A stretch of 64,000 nucleotides of DNA from Isoetes taiwanensis (lineage: Eukaryota; Streptophyta; Lycopodiopsida; Isoetales; Isoetaceae): contig JAJEKV010000084.1 of the NCBI GenBank assembly GCA_021234155.1, positions 2,372,545-2,436,544 on the forward strand, written 5' to 3'. The notes under the pieces are model-generated. The model was not told where the DNA came from and searched no databases. It saw only the letters and a list, made by a program, of their open reading frames with translations. This document shows positions 57,019-64,000 of this stretch, piece by piece. Position numbers and translations under genes: made by a program. Each line of letters begins with the position of its first letter. Position 1 is the stretch's first letter.

Positions 57019-57435
57019 TTAAATCGAAATTGTATCAATCTGAGTGGAATGCAGAGGGGGTGGATTCATATTGGATTGTCGTGGAGTAACCTGCATTGGT
57101 GGCGGCAAAGACATTGCATCTGATGTCGTGTGCAAAGGAGGTAGAAGTGGCAAAGAGGAATTGCTTGGAATACTTTGTTTTGTCAAGAGTGGACTGCAAG
57201 CAAAAATTGTCTCGTCTGGAGTAAATTGCATGGGGGGTGGAATTTTGATACACTGTGGTGGAGTGAATTCCATTGAGTGTGGCAAAACTACTGTGTCTGG
57301 AGTGATTTGCATGGGAGGCGGAATTTTGGCAGGCTGTGTATCTGGTGTTATCTGCATTGGAGGTGGAATGTGCAATTTCTGTGGAGGGGTGACCTGCAAT
57401 GGAAGTGGAAATCTAGTAGAATGTGATGTCTCCAT
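57019..57435 (-). CDS. Proline-rich repeat ORF, element 2
   Basis: 138 codons without a stop, built of a repeated PPPMQITPD-like unit (also MEFTP, MQFTPDE, MQVTP). It occupies the place the transposase holds in element 1 and diverges from the methylase. Low complexity, no domain recognised. It might be an activation-type or structural protein or an accidental repeat; the opposite strand is also open (Gly-rich), which weakens the case. Confidence 0.4.
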   Translation of the reverse strand: METSHSTRFPLPLQVTPPQKLHIPPPMQITPDTQPAKIPPPMQITPDTVVLPHSMEFTPPQCIKIPPPMQFTPDETIFACSPLLTKQSIPSNSSLPLLPPLHTTSDAMSLPPPMQVTPRQSNMNPPPLHSTQIDTISI

Positions 57436-57507
57436 CTCTTTGAAAAAACACGTGGTTTGAATCTCTACACAGTCACTGTTTTAGACTGACGAACAAGTAG
57501 AAGCAAC

Positions 57508-57588
57508 GGTATAAATTTATACCAATGCTACACTCAAGCACAGTCCTAGATTGGTTAACAAGTAGAGCAAGTGGTATGAATTCATACC
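57508..57588. repeat. Palindromes 1 and 2 of element 2
   Basis: GGTATAAATTTATACC (57,508-57,523) and TGGTATGAATTCATACCA (57,572-57,589), both perfect. They lie upstream of the Pro-rich ORF. Confidence 0.92.
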
Positions 57589-57939
57589 AATCCCAAATAC
57601 ACGTAAATAATTTCAACAATGGTAAACAACTTCACGTATACACACCTCTATGGCAATGCACCATTAAAATCCGAGAAGAAAAAACATATCAAAATCTTTC
57701 AACTCTCTCCCATTTCTTACATACGCAAATTTCACCAAGGCGCTAAGCATCTCCACCTTCAGAACTATCTTCTTTACCATCGAAGTGTACCTATAAAAGC
57801 CTGTATACGGACATGACCAGGTGAGCCACGTACGCCACCCTATTTACTCTTAATGTTCTTTGCGTTTTTCATTTTTTCTTTAGAATTTTCCTTTTAAAAT
57901 TTAAACTTGTACCTTTGAGGTTTTCAACAAAAAGTTTGT

Positions 57940-58173
57940 GGTATGAATTTATACCGTGGTGGTATTAATTTATACCATCATGTCTTGTGGAATGTTTACT
58001 AGCACAACTTTAAGTCATTGACACCCTTAAGAAGTAGATGATGGTATAAATTCATACCGTCTCTTTCACAAGAGATAGTAAAAGCGGGATTAATTAATCC
58101 CAAAAAGTGCAATTCTAGAAGTTTCTCGGTCTTAAATTAGAAGGAAAAAAGTTGTGCAGTATAAATTTATACG
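57940..58173. repeat. Palindromes 3-6 of element 2
   Basis: GGTATGAATTTATACC (57,940-57,955), GGTATTAATTTATACC (57,961-57,976), GGTATAAATTCATACC (58,043-58,058) and core GTATAAATTTATAC (58,159-58,172). Consensus GGTATRAATTYATACC, with one-base deviations only in the central hexamer. Confidence 0.92.
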
Positions 58174-58464
58174 GGTTACTTTTCTTTCTCAAAATTCCAT
58201 CCTTAAATAAACATTTCAATGGCTTTTTGTCACTAAAAAATTGCAGCTTTTTATTTTTGCTAGTATTTTGGATGTTGTTGGCCAACAACAACCGTACTTT
58301 TGTTTGCTTTTTGTTACTGGTTGTCCAACAAAAGCGAACGGACAGAATCGGCAAGAATCAACCTCAAACAAGTGCAAAACCGACCTCAAACAAGAGCAAA
58401 ATCCGCAGAATCGTCCTCAAAAGCGAATGATCTGAACATCCTCAGATGATCTGAACGTCCTCGA

Positions 58465-58593
58465 AAGCGGCAAGAACAGAATCGGCCAAAATCGACCTGA
58501 TCATCATCCAAAACTTGGAAGCAGAAAGAGAAAACGATTTTGCAGAAAGGGAAATCGATCTTGAAGAAAGGGAAATCGTTCTATACCAGGAAT
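58465..58593 (+). other. Heptad-like coding relic in element 2
   Basis: An open stretch ending at TGA 58,591-58,593 encodes NLEAERENDF, AEREIDLEEREIVLYQE, an 18-bp repeat with GGGAAATCG units. It could be an N-terminal methylase exon or chance. Confidence 0.3.
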
Positions 58594-59008
58594 GAATCAG
58601 AGCATAAGGGAAATCGGTTTTGTAGAAAGAAATATCGTTCTCCAAGAGCATAATCAAATAGATTAGAATCTGCCGCTCTTTTGAAACCAGACCTGAACAG
58701 TGGAAAGATTTGCTGTAGAATAGAAAAATCAACAATAGTTTCAGTGGACTAAGCAGAATAAGCCGAATCACTGTTATTTTGACACATCTTTGTACTTAAT
58801 TAGAGTAGATATTTTGGTCTACAGACAAGGAAATTGACAGAAAAGTGATGAAAACATTAATGCAAATTAGTTTCTTAGAGCAAAGTAACTAGAAGCTCCA
58901 AGAATCGGCCGGTTTTGCTACAGATTTTAGTAGCTGTTCTGCATTTGTTCTGACAAAAGGACTTGTGATGATTAATGCTAACACTTGGCTGGTTTTTGTT
59001 GAATCAAA

Positions 59009-59067
59009 TATTTTCTGCAAATTCGTTGCATAATAAAATATTTTCTGCAAATTCGTTGCATAATAAA
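59009..59067. repeat. 30-bp tandem duplication before the methylase relic
   Basis: ATATTTTCTGCAAATTCGTT and the next ten bases occur twice in tandem. Confidence 0.9.
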
Positions 59068-59083
59068 AGCTTTGTTGTGCAGT

Positions 59084-59943
59084 AAAACGCCTAAAATGAA
59101 GTTTAAAAATCCTTCAGGAGAAGCTGACGAAGGATACAAAATGTTTAATCACCAGTGGTTTCTTTCTAGAGGATTTCAAGACAAGCATCCACACAACTTA
59201 TTTCTTTGGACAACAGCCATCTCTGGAAGAGAAACTTTAAAGAAGGATGACTTTTATGTCCCTGGAAGAATTCTCAGTGCAAGAGGAAACGATTTTGCAA
59301 ACCAAGTGGTATTTCGGATAGTTAGCGCTGGTAAAGAGAGCGTAATTGTTTTGAGCAGTGTTTTCATGAAGATGTATTGTGTTTTCCTGCTGATTTGAAA
59401 GAGTACATCCGCCTCTTTCAACCACCAAGCAACGTGTTTTGTTATCCAGCTGTGCTTTAAAAGTTGAAAGATCCTCAGAGACAGGGACAAATAGTATCAC
59501 ATTATCAAAAGCCCCAGAAGTTAATTTCTAAGCTTATTAGTTGGTTTTCAAGACCAGGTGACTGGGTGCTAGATGCATTTTCTGGATCAGGGACAACTGC
59601 AGTTTGTGCTCTTAAGAAAGGACGAAACGTTATCTCCGTTGATATTGATCCAGATAATGTTAGTTTTATAAAAACAAGAATAAGTTCTTGTGAGTCCGTG
59701 CCTGATGAAAATCAGGAGTTAGGCGACAAAAGCTTTAGTGGAACTCTAACAGGAACTTTCTCTGAAATTCAGCCACCACCTAGTGGTAGGCCTGATGACG
59801 AGGTTGATTTTGCAGAGCTTGATCCTGCTACTGTAATTCCTGAAGAAACTCCTAAGGCTTCATCAACAATTCCTTTAGTAAACATTGGCCTTGAAAAGGA
59901 GAAAGAGAAGAATGGAACTGATGAAGAAGAACCCATTGATTAC
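59084..59943 (+). pseudogene. DNA methyltransferase relic, element 2 (ParB part missing)
   Basis: It opens KFKNPSGEADEGYKMFNHQW with FLSRG, matching the N-terminal domain of the element 1 gene (QWFFTRG). It then continues without intron into the catalytic C-terminus: PSNVFCYPAVL, DPQRQGQIVSHYQKPQKLIS, FSRPGDWVLDAFSGSGTT (motif I at 59,572-59,598), SVDID, DENQELG. The ParB-like region, motif IV and about 500 residues present in element 1 are absent. One frame shift near 59,352 and a stop at 59,458. The last 160 codons are open to TGA at 59,944. Catalysis is not possible without motif IV. Tail next to the right TIR, as in element 1. Confidence 0.85.
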
Positions 59944-59946
59944 TGA

Positions 59947-60704
59947 AGTAGTTTAACATTTGCTTGAGACACGAAGTTTACGAACTCCTTTTTAAATTTC
60001 TATTTTTTGGTAGTCGTTTTACTATTTTGTCATTTGCTTGAGATATGAAGTTTAAGAACCATTGTTGTGAATTAATTTGTCATTTATTTGGTGATTTTTT
60101 TTCCTTTAGTAATATGCTTGTGATCTTTTTGTTTTAAAAATTGTGTTGTGCTTTTAATTGAATAATTCTTAAACCTTATGTTTTTTGTCAGTCATCTTTC
60201 AACTAGTAGAAACTTGAAATTGATAATTTTTATTCGTTATTGTTTGAATCCTACTCTTTAAAAAGAAAAGGGAGAAGAACAACCATTTAGTCCTAATAAA
60301 CTATTGGAAAGAGACTAGCACTTCGATTATTTGGTTATAAGTGAACAAATTAAGTAATCTTAAAGATGAATGATTCGATTGCATGCTTGTAACTCTACAA
60401 ATGAAGTTTTAATACAGATGAATGCGCTTTAAGATCCGTTGTCAATACTATTTTTCTTTAGCAACTTCATGCATTATCGAAAATCTTCTAAAAGTTGCTA
60501 TGTCGTAAGATGTTCTTTTTTGGAGTGATCATGTAGATAGAAAAAGCATACTAAAAAATGCATAATTTTAAGCTTCTATTTATCAATAATTTCGTGCAAT
60601 GATTAAAATAGGCTAAAAAGTGCTCAAATTTATACTGCCATGCATTAACAATTAGAAGTCCTGAAAAAAAGAGCCTTTTTCTAACTTCATTCAATTTTTT
60701 TTAA
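59947..60704. other. 3' region of element 2, AT-rich
   Basis: A short repeat (TCATTTGCTTGAGA with TATGAAGTTTA) occurs at about 59,951 and 60,030. Nothing else seen. Confidence 0.4.
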
Positions 60705-61285
60705 GGAATCTTTTAAATGCACTTTTAAAATAAGTGCGTTTAATTTAAGACGTCGTTTAGAGTCAATCTCAGGATCTGCTTAGCTACTAAGGGCGATTTA
60801 ATAGGCTAAACCTACTGGTTCGAAGGCTGGAATAAGGTTTAAGCTATTTAATCGACTAAATACCTGCTCCCTGGTTCACTCCTTTCGATCCAAAGGCGTC
60901 CATGTCTCTGTTCTGCTTCGGGATGCGGTCGGAGGAATGATCTGACAAGCTGGGGCGCACAGGCAGATCGTGGGAGTTGGAATTGACTCCTCAGGCGCAC
61001 GAATCGGAGCTCGGAAGGTCTGTGGGCGAAAAGGAGAATGTTAGGGTTTGATGCCTTATGTAGGCTATCAGTTAGGTTTAGGGTTTCCATGACCCTTGGT
61101 CTACCTTTAATGGGTTAAAGGTCTAAAGGTGCGCGCATTGTTAAGTGTGCGCACCATTGCAAGTTGCCCCCTAGGGCGTCCTTGCTTGGGTACACGTCAG
61201 CGTACACGTCGACTGGACGGCGTGTACGCGTGACGGCGCAGTACGGTATACGTCTTGAGACCGTATATCGTACTGGAACGTCACA

Positions 61286-61296
61286 TTCTCCCCACC
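61286..61296 (-). promoter_or_regulatory. Polypurine tract of the minus-strand chromovirus
   Basis: The reverse complement GGTGGGGAGAA directly precedes the LTR start TGTGACGTTCC, the expected plus-strand primer site for a 3' LTR. Confidence 0.8.
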
Positions 61297-62098
61297 TTGA
61301 ATTGATGTTGTCCGCAGCATCATGGGTCTCCCCACCTTGGGATCTTCTTAACCTGCGATCACTTATTATCATAGTTATACATTTAATAGGATTACCCCAA
61401 GGTAATATTTATAGAACATTATTATACTATTATCCAATCCAATGGTTATTACTTATGTGATTATAACAATAACTCCTAATGTCTCGGTTTATTATTATAT
61501 ATACAATTATTGCTCGAGGTACTCTTTATTCCTTGCAACACATTACAACAAAATTGTGTTGCAAGTCTTCGTAGTTCGACCTCCTGGCCCTCCGGAGCGC
61601 TCTATTGGCCTGCAGGTCAACGCTACGTTAGTACCATTAATATTAAATAAAAATTTTTGGTTATCTGGTGACCACCCCACCTATCTACATGGATGCATGG
61701 CTAATCTCTCGGCGTAGGAAGAAGGTGAATCTTCCATTATGGCCGAGGAGACAGCGCCTATATGCCTATATGCCACTCATGCCTACACCTTTAGTTGCCT
61801 AGCGTGGAGGATAGGTCCTTCCCGTATATGGGCGTGAAGGCCAGATTCCTCCTATCAAAGCATATATGGGGCTAGAGGTGCTTTTCCTATCAATGCATTC
61901 CTCAATGACCTCCTTTCTCTCGAGGTCGTCTGCTTCCGTGGGACAGAAGTAGACTTTCCAAGCGGCACCGCGGTCATGCCTACATTGACATTACACCACG
62001 TCCTAGAGATCACCGTAGTAATCTCATCATCGGTTACAACGCATGCAACCCTTACCTCATAGGTTGCATGCGTAGATTATACTTAACTAGGCAAGCTG
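61297..62098. other. 3' untranslated region of the chromovirus
   Basis: Lies between the pol stop and the polypurine tract. Non-coding; nothing else seen. Confidence 0.5.
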
Positions 62099-62880
62099 TT
62101 AATCTACACAAATCGACATGCCTGAGCCGATTTCTTCGGAGATGACTTTGCCGTCCCATTGCTCCATAAACTGTGGGTACTGTTTTTCCAGATCTCTTTT
62201 AAGTACCCATGTCGCGTCTTCCACCGGCAAGTGTTTCCACTTGACCAAGTATTGGAGAAACTCCGATCTCCTTGTTTTCTTGAATGCTTTATCAAGAATT
62301 AGCTCTGGAACTATTTCCAATGGCTCTTCTGTCATTTCCAACATCGTTGGAGTGTCCAGGACTTCATCTGGGTTGGGAGTGTGCTTCTTCAGCAAACTCA
62401 CGTGGAAGACTTTGTGGATCTTTAAGTGTGCTGGCAAGTCTAACTTGTAGGATTGGTTACCCACTCTTTGGACTATTCTGAATGGTCCAGCCCACCTTGG
62501 AGCAAGCTTCTTGCAATTTCCGATACGGAGCTTTGCTTGCTTTACCTTGATCTTGAGCCATACATCCTCTCCAACTTGGAATTCTCTGACTGTCCGGTGT
62601 TTGTCGGCGATGCTCTTCTGCCGACTCCTTGCTGTTAGAAGGTATCCCCGAACTTCTTCCACAAGCTGCTGCATGTCGCCCAACATTTGCTGCGAAACTT
62701 CCACTTTTGACACGGGATTGTGCCAAGTGTCTGGAGTTAGGCATTGGTAGCCGTAGTTGATCATGAACGGCAACATTTGGGATGATTCTTGCTTGGTGCT
62801 ATTGTATGCAAACTCCACCAAGTGAACAAGGTGCTGCGCACGGAGGGTTGCCCTCCATGGCCGAAGAGTGAAGTGGCTTA
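62099..62880 (-). CDS. Ty3 chromovirus integrase C-terminus with chromodomain, truncated
   Basis: 240 open codons. MVEFAYNS with PFMINYGYQ is the integrase C-terminal entry; VGEDVWLK, KKLAPRWAGPFRIVQRVGNQ, SYKLDLPAHLKIHKVFHVSL is the GPY/F module; and FLQYLVKWKHLPVEDATWV with LEKQYPQF is a chromodomain. Such chromodomains bind histone H3 methylated at K9 and steer integration to heterochromatin. The 5' part of pol is cut off at about 62,880. It belongs with the polypurine tract and split LTR on its left. Confidence 0.92.
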
Positions 62881-64000
62881 AGTTATAGTTGTAGACAATA
62901 GAGTGTTTGAATCGAAATTGCTATTTTAAAACATTCACATTTTGTGAAGGTGATGGTTCGCATTTGCATTACTAGGTTCTGCTTAGGTGTTGAGGTGTTG
63001 TTGGAATATTTCCAAAAATTATCCCAAGAAGCCTCTAGATTCTCCAAGATTCTATGTGATTTTATGAGACTTAGCAAGATTCCATGAAGGCTTCCCCGAA
63101 TTTCCTTAGGTTCTCCAAGATATTATGTATATTCCCATAGATTGACTTAGATTCTCTTAAATTTTATGAGATACCTTTAGGTTCGCTTACATTCTTTTAG
63201 ATTTTGTAAGATTTTCTTGGATTTTATGAAGGTTGTAAGAATTTGTGCATTAGAATGAAGTGATAGTTATTGCATGTTGATGTGGTAGTTACAATTGTTG
63301 CATGTTGATGTGTTAGTTACGATTATTGCATGTCAATGTGGGAAGGGTCACGATTAGTTTTATATGAAATTTATCCATGGAATTCAAGCCCCATTGGGTG
63401 GATGCATGGTAAGAGACCATGTGAGAAGAGTTCATGGTTTATTAAGTATATTTGTTCTATCTATAAGGTTGTTTGTCTATCATTAATGTTTCTTCAAGTT
63501 TCATGAAAATGGAAGGAAGGAAGGAAGAAATGTAAGTGGGCCAAAAGAGTGTACATTAAGACATTTTTTATGGTTCATGGTTATAGTGAAGGTTGTTTAT
63601 TGTTTAAAGCAAGATTAAATAACCTAATATTCATGGCTGTAAAAATTCCACGATTATAATCAGAAAAGCCAAGGTAATTATTTATGATCCTAGAAATTGA
63701 TCATTGAGTAAATAGGTGGGTCGCCACTAGGAGATCTAGTTGTTGTATAGGGTTTATTATTCGAATTATATTGTTCTTGTGATGTAAGTGCAAGTAACGA
63801 TCCAAAGAGATTTATTTTAGATGTAACGGGGCATAAGTTACAGAATATGCAACGCTCAGCAGCATCTCTCCATGTGGGGCTCCAATAACTAAAGTCTATC
63901 CCCAAATAACATGCATGACCACAGGGAAAATGAGTCCAACAATAACTAATCACCCTAAATTTGCCAACTTAGATGCATTTCAATTTGATCTCAAACCCCG
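62881..64000. other. Gene-poor right edge with small repeats
   Basis: 63,020-63,240 has degenerate copies of AGATTCTATGAG/AGATTTTATGA. 63,264-63,341 has three ~28-bp copies of TAGTTACAATTGTTGCATGT-like sequence with GATGTG. GGAAGGAAGGAAG lies at 63,512-63,524. No gene seen. Confidence 0.5.

Larger units (their letters stand above)
56708..60757. mobile_element. Element 2: methyltransferase-bearing TIR transposon, 4,050 bp
   Basis: The left end AACAACGTTCAGAATTGAAT and reverse-complement right end AACGACGTCTTAAATTAAAC pair as TIRs (about 23 of the first 31 positions) inside TAGA duplications, within an LTR whose uninterrupted copies are present nearby. AAAGATTCC lies at 56,768-56,776 and (reverse) 60,705-60,713, about 60 and 44 bp inside the ends, as in element 1. 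GGAATATTCC is at 56,758-56,767, only at the end away from the methylase. Cargo: a Pro-rich ORF (minus), six palindromes, and a methylase relic (plus). No transposase, so probably non-autonomous. Confidence 0.83.
55750..61285 (-). mobile_element. Ty3 3' LTR, copy 3, split by element 2
   Basis: The left part 55,750-56,707 and right part 60,758-61,285 together give about 1,482 bp that follow LTR copy 1 through the junction (AGTTAG…GTC…GATTTAATAGGCTAAACCTA). A polypurine tract lies just outside its right end, so it is the 3' LTR of the chromovirus to the right. Confidence 0.87.

Noticed and set aside
57044-57460. Plus-strand Gly/Cys-rich ORF of 138 codons
   Set aside because: It is the antisense of the Pro-rich repeat ORF; both follow from one DNA repeat. 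The minus frame was kept only as a low-confidence call.
62099-62821. Host chromodomain protein gene
   Set aside because: The integrase GPY/F module and adjoining polypurine tract and LTR show it is retroelement pol.

Overview
The window looks like repeat-rich nuclear DNA of a land plant with motile sperm, most likely a fern. Several coding pieces have canonical GT/AG introns. A fragment of an axonemal-type dynein heavy chain is present, a gene that flowering plants and conifers have lost. There are LRR receptor-like, NAP1 and kinesin sequences, and nearly everything else is nested transposable elements. A lycophyte, bryophyte, cycad or Ginkgo cannot be excluded. No complete intact host gene was found; most coding blocks carry one-base frameshifts or are truncated.

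Layout. 0-11.6 kb: a CACTA transposon end inside a Ty3/gypsy integrase, a possible SINE, and three 5'-truncated LINEs, two with target duplications. 11.79-22.24 kb (element 1): a 10,445-bp DNA transposon bounded by TIRs and a 4-bp TATT duplication. It sits just upstream of a Helitron 3' end at 22.27-22.30 kb. It carries, on the minus strand, a spliced gene joining a ParB-like domain to a beta-class DNA amino-methyltransferase. Divergently, on the plus strand, it carries a decayed transposase of the DUF7869-like type. Captured NAP1 and kinesin fragments lie between them. 22.3-27.8 kb is gene-poor. 27.9-41.7 kb: an LRR receptor-like gene whose signal peptide/LRRNT part and LRR body lie 11.5 kb apart. 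Between them are inverted termini, a second kind of DDE transposase, a zinc-finger ORF and an FCP1-like phosphatase relic. 42-43 kb: foldback elements. 43-48.5 kb: retroelement ORFs, a Ty3/Ty1 chimera and the dynein fragment. 48.5-63 kb: minus-strand Ty3 chromovirus-family LTR elements. One of these carries a chimeric histone H3-like ORF. The LTR of another is split by element 2 (56,708-60,757), a 4,050-bp relative of element 1 with its own TSD (TAGA).

Main result. Elements 1 and 2 appear to be one undescribed family of TIR transposons that carry a DNA methyltransferase. They share TIRs, a subterminal AAAGATTCC at all four ends, a GGAATATTCC next to it at the two ends away from the methylase, and homologous methylase genes. 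Each also holds a set of perfect or near-perfect palindromes, found only in introns or intergenic DNA. In element 1 the core is GTAT-TCCGGA-ATAC; in element 2 it is GTAT-RAATTY-ATAC. The shared outer tetramers and different centres suggest element-specific recognition sites, like parS for ParB or a methylase target. That function is inferred, not shown.

Second result. The ORF at 50,602-48,965 (minus) starts with the histone H3 tail sequence MARTKQTARK and ends in a full H3 histone fold. It lies downstream of an LTR and tRNA-iMet primer site of the same LTR family that elsewhere in the window encodes an integrase with a chromodomain. Pairs of sequence-variable but base-paired hairpins flank it.
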